Shown here piece by piece: positions 14,579-24,223 of a DNA stretch of 64,000 bases. The translations under genes were made by a program, and so were the position numbers. Position 1 is the stretch's first letter, and every line of letters starts with the position of its first letter. Under the pieces are notes generated by a model. It was given only the letters and a program-made list of their open reading frames with translations. It was not told the DNA's origin and did not search any database. The stretch is from an uncultured bacterium (GTDB taxonomy: Bacteria > Muiribacteriota > Ozemobacteria > Ozemobacterales > Ozemobacteraceae): positions 310,001 to 374,000 of the forward strand of contig CALEDQ010000004.1 of assembly GCA_937949615.1 (NCBI GenBank). Reading direction: 5' to 3'.

Positions 14579-16783
14579 TTGAAAGAACTGGCACTACCAA
14601 TCACTGATCCGGTGCTGATTTTTGCCATTCTTCTGTTCATTATTCTTCTGACGCCGCTGCTGCTCAACCGTCTGCGCATTCCGCACCTGATCGGCATGAT
14701 CATTGCCGGCGCCGCGGTCGGCCCGCATGGATTCAATCTGCTGCACCGTGACAGTGCAATCGTATTGTTCGGCACGGTCGGGCTTCTGTATATCATGTTT
14801 CTCGCCGGGCTTGAAATCGAAATTGCCGACTTCAAGAAAAACAGCCGACGCAGCATTATTTTTGGCCTTTACACCTTTTCAATCCCGATGTGTCTCGGCA
14901 TCATGGCAGGTTATTACTGGCTGCAGATGCCACTTTTGTCATCGATTCTGCTGGCGAGCATGTTCGCTTCGCACACACTGATCGCCTACCCGATCGTCAG
15001 CAGCTTTGGCGTCATCCGCAACCAGGCGGTCGTGACCACCATCGGCGGCACGATGATCACTGACACTCTTGCTCTGCTGGTGCTGGCCGCGATTGTCGGC
15101 GCCACCAGCGGCACCATCACCGAAGGTTTCTGGCTGCGCATGGGCCTGTCACTGGCTGCGGTCGGCACCGTGATTCTTTTTGTTTTTCCGATAATTGGTC
15201 GCTGGTTTTTCAAGCGCTTCGACCAGAGTGTCGCGCAGTTCAATTTTGTTCTCGCGATGGTTTTTATGGCTTCTTTTCTCGTCGAGCTTGCCGGGGTTGA
15301 ACCGATCATCGGCGCTTTTCTCGCCGGTCTGGCGTTAAATCGCCTCATTCCGAGAGTTTCGGCATTGATGAACCGCATCGAATTTGTCGGCAACGCGCTT
15401 TTCATACCGTTTTTTCTGATCGGAGTCGGCATGCTGATCGACTATCGCGCCTTTTTCATAGATTTTCACACTCTGAATGTCGCGGTCACCATGACAGTTG
15501 TCGCCACCATCGCCAAATACCTCGCCGCCTGGCTGACCCAGAAAACCTTTCGTTATTCAGACGACCAGCGCCGCCTGATCTTTGGGCTCAGCAACGCGCA
15601 GGCGGCCGCCACCCTCGCTGCCGTTCTGGTCGGCTACAATGTCGTCACCGGCTATACCTCCGAAGGCCTGCCAATCAGACTTCTCGACGACAGCATTCTC
15701 AACGGTACGATTCTGATGATTCTGGTGACCTGCACGATTGCATCGCTGGCAGCCCAGAAAGGTGCAGAGAGCCTGGCTTTGAAGCGCCAGCTCGACAGCG
15801 AGCATCATGAAGGTGCTCATGAAGAGCGAATTCTCATTCCGATCGGCAACAGCGAGAATGCCGCCGAACTGGTTAATCTCAGCGTGACCGTCAAGTCACG
15901 GCAGAGTCAAAGCAGTCTCTACGCGCTGACCGTCATCAACCAGGCGAGTTCTGAAGAACTCGATGAAAAGGAAGCGCAGGCGATTCTCGACACGGCCAAA
16001 AAGGCGGCGAGTGCCACCGACAGCAAACTCAAGCGTCTGCTGCGCTATGATCACAGCGTGATCAACGCCATCAACGGCATAGCCAGACATTACCGCATCA
16101 CCGATCTGATTCTCGGCCTGCACCACCAGAAAAGTCTGAGCGACACCTTTCTCGGGCACCTTACGGAAGGCGTCCTCAACAGCTGCAATGTCACAACAAT
16201 GATTTACCGGCCACGACAGCCGCTTTCGACGATCAAACGCGATATCGTCATTGTACCATACCAGGCAGAACGCGAAGTCGGCTTTCCGTTCTGGGTGTCG
16301 AAAATCTGGAATATCGGCCGCAATACCGGTTCGAAACTGGTTTTTCACGGTTCAGAACGCACCTGTGATTACCTGCGCGAAATCAACCGCAAGTTTCCGA
16401 TCGAGGCTGAATTCAATATTTTCGAAGACTGGAACGATTTTCTCATTCTGGCTCGCGACATAAAAGCCGACGACAACCTCATCATCGTCATGAGCCGCCG
16501 CAGAGGTCTCTCACACAACCCCGGCATGGAAAAGATCCCTTATTATCTAAACCGCTATTTCACCGGTAACAATTTCATTCTGGTTTACCCGATGCAGATC
16601 GGCGCTGATGAAAACCGCGAATTCGACATGGTCAGCCCGTCATTTCTCGAACCGCTGATGGAAAACTTCACCCGCCTCGACGAGCTGGGCCGCACGGTTG
16701 TGAAACTGTTCAGAAAATTCGACCACAAGCCCGGCAAAGCTGCCGGCAATAAACAACCCAAAGACCGCAAGCAAACAGATTAA
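14579..16783 (+). CDS. CPA2-family cation/proton antiporter with USP-like C-terminal domains
   Basis: The 734-residue protein has 12 or so membrane helices (about 1-390) of the Na+/H+ exchanger (KefB/NapA) type, including HLIGMIIAGAAVGPHGFNLL and VELAGVEPIIGAFLAGLALNRLIP. A cytoplasmic region follows with two universal-stress-protein-like halves (about 420-560 and 575-700). I chose TTG 14579, preceded by AGAGGAAG and inside the transcript of the consensus promoter. It would exchange Na+ or K+ for protons for pH or ion homeostasis, and the tail probably senses nucleotide. Its stop overlaps the convergent response-regulator stop by 4 nt. Confidence 0.88.
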   Translation: MKELALPITDPVLIFAILLFIILLTPLLLNRLRIPHLIGMIIAGAAVGPHGFNLLHRDSAIVLFGTVGLLYIMFLAGLEIEIADFKKNSRRSIIFGLYTFSIPMCLGIMAGYYWLQMPLLSSILLASMFASHTLIAYPIVSSFGVIRNQAVVTTIGGTMITDTLALLVLAAIVGATSGTITEGFWLRMGLSLAAVGTVILFVFPIIGRWFFKRFDQSVAQFNFVLAMVFMASFLVELAGVEPIIGAFLAGLALNRLIPRVSALMNRIEFVGNALFIPFFLIGVGMLIDYRAFFIDFHTLNVAVTMTVVATIAKYLAAWLTQKTFRYSDDQRRLIFGLSNAQAAATLAAVLVGYNVVTGYTSEGLPIRLLDDSILNGTILMILVTCTIASLAAQKGAESLALKRQLDSEHHEGAHEERILIPIGNSENAAELVNLSVTVKSRQSQSSLYALTVINQASSEELDEKEAQAILDTAKKAASATDSKLKRLLRYDHSVINAINGIARHYRITDLILGLHHQKSLSDTFLGHLTEGVLNSCNVTTMIYRPRQPLSTIKRDIVIVPYQAEREVGFPFWVSKIWNIGRNTGSKLVFHGSERTCDYLREINRKFPIEAEFNIFEDWNDFLILARDIKADDNLIIVMSRRRGLSHNPGMEKIPYYLNRYFTGNNFILVYPMQIGADENREFDMVSPSFLEPLMENFTRLDELGRTVVKLFRKFDHKPGKAAGNKQPKDRKQTD

Positions 16784-17664
16784 AGCAGGCGTTTTACCAT
16801 GCGCACCTGGTTGCCAGAGCCAAGAAAAGTACATTCATCGAACTGCAGGCGGGCGAGCATGATACCGCGCCCATGGCATTTGATCAGGTTTTCGGGGTCG
16901 TTCGGATCAGGCAGATTGTTGAAGTCGAAGCCCTCGCCCTGATCGGTAACCAGCCACTCACAGCGTTCACGGTTCAGCTTGAACTCGATCTGCACCTTGC
17001 GGTCGCAGTAGGGCTCGGCATGCATGCGTTCTTCGATTACCTGTTCGAGGCCATTCGGGCCCCGCTCGATCGCCAGACTCTTCTCGTTATAACCAATGCC
17101 AAGATTACCGTGTTCGATGGCATTTATGAGAATTTCCATCAGCCCAAGCCTGATGCCGAGGCGGTCTTTTGGCTCAAGTGCCGATTCGGTTTCGAGAAGC
17201 AGGCGATCGACAATCTTGCTCAGCAGTTCAAGGCGGTTCGATATTTCCATGCTCAGCTCACACCTTGAAATACAGCCAAGCACCTCGCGGTGCAGAGTTC
17301 GATGTTTCAAAATATCGGCGTATTTGCTGATGATTTCCTGCAGGTCTTTCATGAGCGCCGGCTTGATCAGATAATCATTGGCTTTCAAGCGCAGGGCCTT
17401 CAGGGTATATTCAGGCGTATCGAGAGTGGTATTGATGATGACGAGAGCTTCGTTATCTATCTTACGCAGCTTTTCGAGCATTTCGAGACCGTTCATGACC
17501 GGCATCTGAATGTCGGCAAAAACAATATCGGGCTTGAATGTATTGAATGCCTGCAGACCGGCCTTGCCGTCAGCGGCAGCCTGAGTTTCGTGGCCAAGGC
17601 CTTCAATGGCCATAACCATGAATTCTCTGGTGACTTCTTCATCTTCAACCACAAGAATTTTCAT
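16780..17664 (-). CDS. Response regulator with anti-sigma-type serine kinase (HATPase_c_2) output
   Basis: The 294-residue protein has an N-terminal receiver domain (1-120; acidic VVEDEE, phospho-acceptor D51 in FADIQMP, conserved IKP near 102). A C-terminal GHKL ATPase of the RsbW/SpoIIAB type follows (about 150-294; MEILINAIEHGNLG is the N box, TDQGEGFDFNNLPDP the G box). Such proteins control a partner-switching sigma or anti-anti-sigma pathway. No STAS antagonist is encoded nearby. It overlaps the upstream kinase by 20 nt, has AGGAGA before its ATG, and is the last gene of the three-gene phosphorelay operon. Confidence 0.9.
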   Translation of the reverse strand: MKILVVEDEEVTREFMVMAIEGLGHETQAAADGKAGLQAFNTFKPDIVFADIQMPVMNGLEMLEKLRKIDNEALVIINTTLDTPEYTLKALRLKANDYLIKPALMKDLQEIISKYADILKHRTLHREVLGCISRCELSMEISNRLELLSKIVDRLLLETESALEPKDRLGIRLGLMEILINAIEHGNLGIGYNEKSLAIERGPNGLEQVIEERMHAEPYCDRKVQIEFKLNRERCEWLVTDQGEGFDFNNLPDPNDPENLIKCHGRGIMLARLQFDECTFLGSGNQVRMVKRLL

Positions 17665-18778
17665 GGGTGTCTCCTGCAGAACCGAGAGTAAAAATCAGCG
17701 TGGTTCCGTCTTTTTCATTCGAAATGAACGATAGATTGCCGCCGAGAGTCAATGCCATGATTCTGGCAGAATAGGTACCGAGGCCTGAACCGCGGTCTTT
17801 TCCGAAAGTTACGTAGCGTTCGAAAAATCGGTCGCGGATCTTATCCGGAATACAACCGCTGTTATGAATTTTCACCATCATTTCAGGGCCGTGGCTGAGG
17901 CTGACTTTAACATGGCCACCGTCAGGCGAAGCTTCGATGGCGTTCTTAACCAGATTCGAGAAGATTGAAGAAAACAGCAGCTCTTCGCCATTCATCTCGA
18001 ATACATCGCTGTCATGCGGCTCGCGTTCATCGACGAGAATCCTGCAGATGACAGCACGGCTTGCGGCCAGCCCTGAACATTCACGCAAAACTTCGCGCAG
18101 AACTCTGAGAACATCCACAGTCGCAGGCTTAAGTTCGTAATTGCCCTGTTCCATTTTGTAAAGATCGAGCGAATGGTGGATCATTTCCATCAACCGCCGG
18201 GTAGTTCTGGTCTGCAGGGCAAGAATATTCTGCTGCGCCTGATTGAGTGGCCCGGCTGCCACCAACATCTCAGGCGCATTCATGAAAACGGTCATCGGCC
18301 CTTTGAGATCGTGACGGGCAATGCGTTCGATATCTTCGCGCAGTCTGATGTTTTCCTGAAGAATACTGTTCTGCTTTTCGAGCTGCCGCATCGCCGATGT
18401 CAGGCTCAGATGGGTTCTGACACGGGCTCTGACAATAGGCGGGCTGACCGGTTTAACGATATAATCGACCGCCCCGAGAGCAAAACCGTTCACTTCGTCG
18501 ATTTCCTCGTCACGGGCCGAAACAAATATAACCGGAATTCTGGCGGTATGCGGGCTGCCTTTGAGGCGACGACAGACTTCGCTGCCGTCCATTTCTGGCA
18601 TGACAATATCGAGCAGAATCAGATCAGGTGGGTTGGGCCCGCCTGCAAGCTGCAATGCTTTCAGGCCGGTCATGGCCATGATTACATCGTATTCAGGCCG
18701 CAGAATGCTGCCAAGAATCTCGATATTATCGATGATGTCGTCTACAACGAGTATTCTTGGCTTTGTCTGATTTTCCAT
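17645..18778 (-). CDS. Receiver-histidine kinase hybrid
   Basis: The 377-residue soluble protein has an N-terminal receiver (ILVVDDIIDN; D57 in LILLDIVMPEMDG; K109), a short coiled coil (about 125-150), a HisKA motif (RIARHDLKGP, H156) and a HATPase_c domain (N box NLVKNAIEASPDGG; G box RGSGLGTYSAR). I start at ATG 18778, preceded by GGAAAG, 16 nt after the upstream kinase stop. An ATG eight codons earlier overlaps that stop and lacks a ribosome site. It probably receives phosphate from the HPt of the upstream hybrid kinase and passes it within this operon. Confidence 0.9.
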   Translation of the reverse strand: MENQTKPRILVVDDIIDNIEILGSILRPEYDVIMAMTGLKALQLAGGPNPPDLILLDIVMPEMDGSEVCRRLKGSPHTARIPVIFVSARDEEIDEVNGFALGAVDYIVKPVSPPIVRARVRTHLSLTSAMRQLEKQNSILQENIRLREDIERIARHDLKGPMTVFMNAPEMLVAAGPLNQAQQNILALQTRTTRRLMEMIHHSLDLYKMEQGNYELKPATVDVLRVLREVLRECSGLAASRAVICRILVDEREPHDSDVFEMNGEELLFSSIFSNLVKNAIEASPDGGHVKVSLSHGPEMMVKIHNSGCIPDKIRDRFFERYVTFGKDRGSGLGTYSARIMALTLGGNLSFISNEKDGTTLIFTLGSAGDTHENSCG

Positions 18779-18794
18779 GTTTCTCTTTCCATGA

Positions 18795-21700
18795 TTATTC
18801 ATCGGCCTCGATATCGATCTGCAGCCGGGCGGCCAGCTTTGTCAAAGGCTCAACAGCCTGATCGAACTCGCCAATTCTGATGGCCTTTTCCAGAAGCGAG
18901 AATTCTTCCTGACTACAGACAGATCGTAATTCTTCAGTGAGATTCTTATAATATTCTATCAGCTCAATGCTGCTTTGTTTAAGAAGTTTTATCAAAATCG
19001 GCAACTCTTTATTCAGTTTCTGGGAAATCTGCGGCGCAGACTGCCCGTCAAACTCGCCGGCAGCCGGTTGTTCTGCCGGCAAAGACACTCTGATAGCCGA
19101 TATGACCGAGCTGAGTCGCGCCGCGAAGTTCTTCATTTCATTTTCAATCTGAGGCGCAGGCCGTGCTTCCTTGATGCAGCGTTCGAGAGTCTGGGCCTGA
19201 GTAAAGACTTCGGTCGCTCCAAGATTGCCAGAAACGCCCTTGATGGCATGCACAAGCTGAGCCGCTCTGGTTGTGTCACCCTGTTCGAGCAACTGGGCGA
19301 TTCTGGTGGAAACATTCGCCTGCTCTTCGACAAACCGCCGCAGCAGTTTGATATAGAGCGAAAAATTGCCCATCACCCGGCGCATGCCCGAAACGACGTC
19401 GAGTCCATCGATTCTGAAGTTTTCAGGGCTGCCCGCTGCGGTCAGCACATCTATCGACTGCGTCTTCGGAATATGCTGATCAGGACGACAGAAGCGTCTG
19501 ATTGTCTGAAAAAGATCCTCAGGGTTGATCGGCTTGACGATGTGCGCATTCATGCCCGACTGCAGACAGCGATCGCGCGCATCGCTCATCGCGTGAGCGG
19601 TCATTGCGACAATCGGCAGATCGGCAAACCTCGCATCGGCTCTGATCATGCGGGTCGCATCAAGACCGTCCATGTGAGGCATCTGCACGTCCATCAGAAC
19701 AATATCCCACGAAACATCAGCGGCCATGATCTCTTCGACTGCCTGACAGCCATCGTTGGCAATGCGCACCGAACAGCCGGCCTGCTGCAGAAGCTCGAGC
19801 GCGATTTCCTGGTTGATCAGGTTGTCTTCGGCGAGCAGAACCCTGACGCCGTAGAGCTGGTTTTTCCAGTCGTGCTCTTCGAAATGCTTGATCCCCTGGC
19901 GGCGCAGCAGTGGGGCAAAAATGCCGATTACCGTGTTCATCATATCAGACGGGGTTATCGGAGCCATGATCACGTCGTCGGCAACCGTGCTGCGAATGGT
20001 TTTATCATTGCAGAGCGCCGAAAATTCATCACGGTGGGCAACCAGCACCACCGCCGGGCGTTTTTTCAGAGCGGGGTCGTTGCGAATGCTGCGCGCCAGT
20101 TCGACACCATCCATATCAGGCAGTTTGACATATATGAAAACCAGGTCGCAGATCTGTTCTTCAGGCTGAGTTTTAAGCATTGCCAACAGCTCACGCCCCG
20201 AAGGCACAAGCCTGACCGAAGCGGAAGACATTTCGAGATGTGCCATGAGACCGCGCCACGGCAATACCCGGCTGTCGGTAATGATGAATCGGCGACCACT
20301 GAGAACCTCCGATACCGGCTGGGCTTTCGTAATTTCAACCCCGAACCAGGCCGAGAAAAAGAAACGGCTGCCGCAGCCAGACTCTGATTCGACTTCGAGC
20401 TGACCACCCATGGCGTTTGCCAGCTTGCGCGAAATGCTCAGGCCAAGCCCGGTGCCGCCATATTTACGCGTTGTCGAGCCATCAGCCTGCGAAAAATCTT
20501 CGAAAATACGCTTCTGCTGTTCTGTCGAAAGGCCAATGCCGGTATCGCGCACCGAAAATTCAAGTTTGACCTGTGACTCAATTTTTTCAAGCAGAGAGAC
20601 TCTAACCTCGATCTCGCCGCGTTCGGTGAATTTGAAAGCGTTCGAAACGAGATTGGTCAGAATCTGACCCAGACGATGCGGGTCACCGATTAAATTTTCT
20701 GGAACATCTGGCGGAATCATGAAGAAAAAATAGATTTCCTTGCCATTACCACCTGTCGAAACGACGTTAGCAAGATCGCTCATCACTTCGTCGAGAATAA
20801 AGCTGGTATTTTCGATGCTGAGTTTGCCGGCTTCGATCTTTGAAAAATCGAGAATGTCGTTGATCAGCTCAAGAACCTTGTTGCCCGAAACGAGAATTTT
20901 GTTGAGATATTCATGCATTTTGTCGGGCATGCCAGATTTCAGCGCCAGATGCGAATACCCGATTACCGCATTCATCGGGGTTCTGATCTCATGACTCATA
21001 TTGGCAAGGAACTGACTTTTGGCAATACTGGCGGTTTCGGCGGCTTTTTTTGCCTCTTCGAGCGCCTTCTGGGTATTCAGGCTCTCGGTGATATCTTCTT
21101 TGACGGCGATAAAATGGGCAATCCGGCCTTCAGCATCGATAACCGGCGAGATGTTGGCCGATTCCCAGTACAGCTCGCCCGTCTTGCGCCGGTTACAGAA
21201 GCGACCGGTCCAGCTTTTTCCGCTGAGAATCGTCTGCCACATGTCGTGATAATACTCTGACGAATGGACCCGTGAATTGACGATGCGCGGCGTCTGACCG
21301 ATCGCCTCATCACGGCTGTAGCCACTGCTTTTGCAGAATGAACTGTTAACATACTCGATCACGCCATCGGCATCGGTTATGACCACCATATTGGCACTGT
21401 TTTCGATAGCGCGCGACAGCAGTTTCATGCCGTGCATCGAGTCGGCGAGCTCATTCAGGGTCTGCTGGCGGCCGTAGAGAGCAAAAGCGAATATCGAAAG
21501 CACAACGCTGAGAACAAAACTGCTGACCAGCACGAAGGCCGAATCAAAACGCTGCATCGATTCTTCGTAAGCCGGCAGCGAGAAAAATCTGGCATGCAGA
21601 AACCGGCCGCAGATATCGACCGTAGAAGTTGCGACAAAGCGTGATCGGCGACAACTGCCAATACCAAGGCTGGTTGAATCACACACCAGCGTTTCGGCAG

Positions 21701-22517
21701 TTTCTGAGGCGTTGTCATACAGCTGAACGCCGATCTCGTCTTTGTAAGTGCCAAGAACTGAGCTGACGTATTCAACAAGACAAACCGGACTGATAACCAT
21801 GCCAAACAACTGCCGGGTCGCCGACGCCTGGTCTTCTGGATTCAACCTTCTGAAAACCGGAAAAACTCTGAGAAAGCCGGTTTTAGTCTCAGCCATCGCG
21901 GTACTCTCTATCAGATTTATCCGACCTGAAATTGCTGAGTTACCGGTTTTTAAAGCTTCCTCGACTGCCTGCCGCCGAACCGGATCAGACAAAAGATCAT
22001 AACCAAGAACCTTGTCGATCTGAGTGTTTTGTGGTGAAACCATAGCCACCGGCAGATACTTCTCTCTTTTGCCGGCCGGCATTATTTTCAAAGATGACGA
22101 TGCGAGAATCATTGTTTCTGTGCCGGTCTGAAGCAAGTCGTCACCGGTTATAAACGGAGCGAAGCCGATCGCGTAAACCCCGGGGTAAAATCGCTGCACC
22201 TGCAGAGAGTCGATAAAAGAATCCCATTCCTGACTGGTCACTTCTGTCGATGCCCCAAACAAAGCGGCACAACCGCGCAGCAGTGCATCGTGCCCATTTG
22301 AAACGGCAGCCAGTCGGTTCTGAAACTCACGCACTGATGAGTTGAACTGAAGCCTGTCACGATCGGAATCATGGGTCGTCACTTCCCGCCAGACCCATAC
22401 GGAAGCAACGAACGACACGATCAGAACCAGCCATGGGATTAACCAGCCTGCGGTTTTTTGCCCCGCGCCATGCCTTTTGAGCGCCGAAGCATCGCCAGTC
22501 GATGGCTTCTGATCCAT
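18795..22517 (-). CDS. Hybrid sensor histidine kinase (CHASE-PAS-HisKA-HATPase-REC-REC-HPt)
   Basis: The 1240-residue inner-membrane kinase has two membrane helices (25-45 and 324-348) framing a periplasmic CHASE domain (about 70-300; RFYPGVYAIGFAPF). PAS (365-480), HisKA (H509 in NMSHEIRTPMNAV), HATPase (610-720), two receivers and an HPt domain (H1090 in LVHAIKGVSGNLGA) follow. The second receiver is canonical (D943, K995). In the first (742-865) the phospho-acceptor is Tyr796, in FIYVKLPDMDG, and the lysine position reads MAPITP, so it is a pseudo-receiver. The ATG has AGGTGAG before it. It heads the three-gene signalling operon. The ligand is unknown. Confidence 0.93.
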   Translation of the reverse strand: MDQKPSTGDASALKRHGAGQKTAGWLIPWLVLIVSFVASVWVWREVTTHDSDRDRLQFNSSVREFQNRLAAVSNGHDALLRGCAALFGASTEVTSQEWDSFIDSLQVQRFYPGVYAIGFAPFITGDDLLQTGTETMILASSSLKIMPAGKREKYLPVAMVSPQNTQIDKVLGYDLLSDPVRRQAVEEALKTGNSAISGRINLIESTAMAETKTGFLRVFPVFRRLNPEDQASATRQLFGMVISPVCLVEYVSSVLGTYKDEIGVQLYDNASETAETLVCDSTSLGIGSCRRSRFVATSTVDICGRFLHARFFSLPAYEESMQRFDSAFVLVSSFVLSVVLSIFAFALYGRQQTLNELADSMHGMKLLSRAIENSANMVVITDADGVIEYVNSSFCKSSGYSRDEAIGQTPRIVNSRVHSSEYYHDMWQTILSGKSWTGRFCNRRKTGELYWESANISPVIDAEGRIAHFIAVKEDITESLNTQKALEEAKKAAETASIAKSQFLANMSHEIRTPMNAVIGYSHLALKSGMPDKMHEYLNKILVSGNKVLELINDILDFSKIEAGKLSIENTSFILDEVMSDLANVVSTGGNGKEIYFFFMIPPDVPENLIGDPHRLGQILTNLVSNAFKFTERGEIEVRVSLLEKIESQVKLEFSVRDTGIGLSTEQQKRIFEDFSQADGSTTRKYGGTGLGLSISRKLANAMGGQLEVESESGCGSRFFFSAWFGVEITKAQPVSEVLSGRRFIITDSRVLPWRGLMAHLEMSSASVRLVPSGRELLAMLKTQPEEQICDLVFIYVKLPDMDGVELARSIRNDPALKKRPAVVLVAHRDEFSALCNDKTIRSTVADDVIMAPITPSDMMNTVIGIFAPLLRRQGIKHFEEHDWKNQLYGVRVLLAEDNLINQEIALELLQQAGCSVRIANDGCQAVEEIMAADVSWDIVLMDVQMPHMDGLDATRMIRADARFADLPIVAMTAHAMSDARDRCLQSGMNAHIVKPINPEDLFQTIRRFCRPDQHIPKTQSIDVLTAAGSPENFRIDGLDVVSGMRRVMGNFSLYIKLLRRFVEEQANVSTRIAQLLEQGDTTRAAQLVHAIKGVSGNLGATEVFTQAQTLERCIKEARPAPQIENEMKNFAARLSSVISAIRVSLPAEQPAAGEFDGQSAPQISQKLNKELPILIKLLKQSSIELIEYYKNLTEELRSVCSQEEFSLLEKAIRIGEFDQAVEPLTKLAARLQIDIEADE

Positions 22518-22683
22518 TTCTCACCTCTTCGCCAGTCTTCCAAAGCTCAGGTCTGCCATGCAGTCAGATCGCCGGACGACTTGTACACTTCAGACACCAA
22601 TTTTTACTATTTAAGTATAGCATGCCGAAAGTCTCATGCACCACAACACATTAAATGCTCCAGCCACAACCATCGGTCACCAC

Positions 22684-22713
22684 TTGTAAAAAAGCATTTT
22701 TTACGGATACAAT
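22684..22713 (+). promoter_or_regulatory. Promoter for the TPR/repeat secreted protein
   Basis: TTGTAA (22684-22689), 18 bp and TACAAT (22708-22713) form a likely promoter. The spacer contains an AT-only hairpin (GTAAAAAA/TTTTTTAC), which may bend the DNA. The start would be near 22720, about 24 nt before the GTG chosen for the gene. Confidence 0.5.
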
Positions 22714-22743
22714 GATAAAAATATCCTTAAACGAGGTATGCAG

Positions 22744-24135
22744 GTGAAACAATTCAGAATTTTCCTTGGCGTTCTTTTCATGTTTTTTGTTTTGTCAGCT
22801 GTTAATGCTCAGGACAGTGGTGAAAAAGATCTCCGTTGGGCTAAAAGCCTTATGGAAAAAGGCGATTATGCCTATGCCATCGAAAAATTCGAAGATATTG
22901 CCCGTTCTGAATACAATTCCGGGCGCATCAGAAAAGAAGCCCTGTATTTTGCCGGCTACTGTCATGTTAAAAACAACGACCCCTGGCAGGCCGTAAGAGT
23001 GTTCGAACGCTTTCTCGAAAAATATGACGACGGCATTTCTTCAGAACTGATTCCTGATGCTCTTTACGTGCTCGGCAGGGTCTATGAAGAAACCAGCGAC
23101 CAGCGCAATGCAATAAAAGTTTATCAGCGCTGTGCCAAAAACTACCCAGGCAATTCCTTCGCCCGTAAATCAAAGGACCGCCTGAAAGAACTCGGTGGCG
23201 GCAGCAATACCGACCCATTCGACGATGGTCAGCCGGGCGGCTACGATCCAGAACCTGGCCACGGGCATGACAACGACCATGGGCACCCCGGCAGCGCTTC
23301 TGGTATTTCCAGAGAAATCCGCCAGCTGCTGAAAACTGCCGAAACCATCAGTAACTCATATACCCGCGACCAGATGCTGCTTGAAGGTGCCGACCAGGCC
23401 CGCACCGGTGATGATTTTGTCGCCATCGCAAAAGCGATAAGCAATGACTTCACCCGCAGTCAGATTTTCGACAAGGTTCGTGCCAACAAGAATTACCAGC
23501 GCTTCACCGCGGCCAGCATGGTCGAACTTGCAGGTTTTATCAATAACAGCTACCTGAAAGATCAGTTTCTCGTTAACCTGGCCGGCGACTTCGCCAGACG
23601 CGACTACGTCAGCAACTACGACTTCGTCGAGTTCTCGGCAGCCATGAACAATGACGCAATGCGCCAGCAGCTGTTTGACGCCGTTACCGGCAGTACCGCC
23701 TTCAAATTCATGAATGCCAGAACGGTGGCTGATCTGGCCAATACCTGTAAAAACGCCTATATCCATGACCAGCTGCTGGTAACCGCTGCCCAGAAGAACG
23801 GCTATTCGCGCCACGAACTTCTCATTCTCGCCGATGCCTGCACCAATTCGTTCAATAAAACACAGATTCTCTCAATGTCAGGCAGCAGCTCCGGTCACTA
23901 TCGTCGCAATGCGACAGCAGTTTCCGAAGCTTCCGATCCGTTTGCCGGCTTCACTTTCGACAAAGGCAGAATCAACAGAATCAACGATTTCATCAGCGCT
24001 GTGGAAAGCAGAAAGCTGGTCGGCGACAAAGCAAGACTGCTTCAGAAAGACGATCTGCGCGTCAAAACCGTTGGCGAATACCTCGAAAAATATCGCCAGA
24101 TGCAGAAATTCGACAACCTGCATCAGCAGAAATAA
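22744..24135 (+). CDS. Secreted TPR protein with a novel ~33-residue helical repeat domain
   Basis: The 463-residue protein begins with a Sec signal peptide (cleavage after VNAQ). A TPR/YbgF-like region (about 25-145; KGDYAYAIEKFEDIA, DPWQAVRVFERFLEKY, QRNAIKVYQRCAKNYP) leads to a His/Gly/Asp-rich linker. It ends in a domain of five to six repeats (about 195-375), each opening with a pattern like ISNSYTRDQ, ISNDFTRSQ, INNSYLKDQ or CKNAYIHDQ. I do not recognise the repeat. GTG 22744 is preferred over ATG 22738 because GAGG lies 7 nt upstream of the GTG but only 1 nt from the ATG. It is followed by a strong bidirectional terminator. A cell-envelope scaffold role is possible but unproven. Confidence 0.8.
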   Translation: MKQFRIFLGVLFMFFVLSAVNAQDSGEKDLRWAKSLMEKGDYAYAIEKFEDIARSEYNSGRIRKEALYFAGYCHVKNNDPWQAVRVFERFLEKYDDGISSELIPDALYVLGRVYEETSDQRNAIKVYQRCAKNYPGNSFARKSKDRLKELGGGSNTDPFDDGQPGGYDPEPGHGHDNDHGHPGSASGISREIRQLLKTAETISNSYTRDQMLLEGADQARTGDDFVAIAKAISNDFTRSQIFDKVRANKNYQRFTAASMVELAGFINNSYLKDQFLVNLAGDFARRDYVSNYDFVEFSAAMNNDAMRQQLFDAVTGSTAFKFMNARTVADLANTCKNAYIHDQLLVTAAQKNGYSRHELLILADACTNSFNKTQILSMSGSSSGHYRRNATAVSEASDPFAGFTFDKGRINRINDFISAVESRKLVGDKARLLQKDDLRVKTVGEYLEKYRQMQKFDNLHQQK

Positions 24136-24137
24136 GC

Positions 24138-24186
24138 CTAAAAGCAAAAGCCGGTCAGCAGATTGCTGACCGGCTTTTGCTTTTAG
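24138..24186. terminator. Bidirectional intrinsic terminator
   Basis: A perfect 23-bp inverted repeat (24138-24160 and 24164-24186) with a 3-nt loop lies between two convergent genes. The GC-rich core CCGGTCAGCA is flanked by A runs on one side and T runs on the other, so it can stop transcription in both directions. Confidence 0.93.
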
Positions 24187-24223
24187 ACTGCTTAAAGTGG
24201 ATTTAACCTCAGAATCAGGGCGA

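Noticed and set aside
18975..20387. A 470-codon plus-strand open frame opposite the hybrid kinase
   Set aside because: The minus-strand protein has complete HisKA, receiver and HPt motifs. The opposite frame has none and no start signal.
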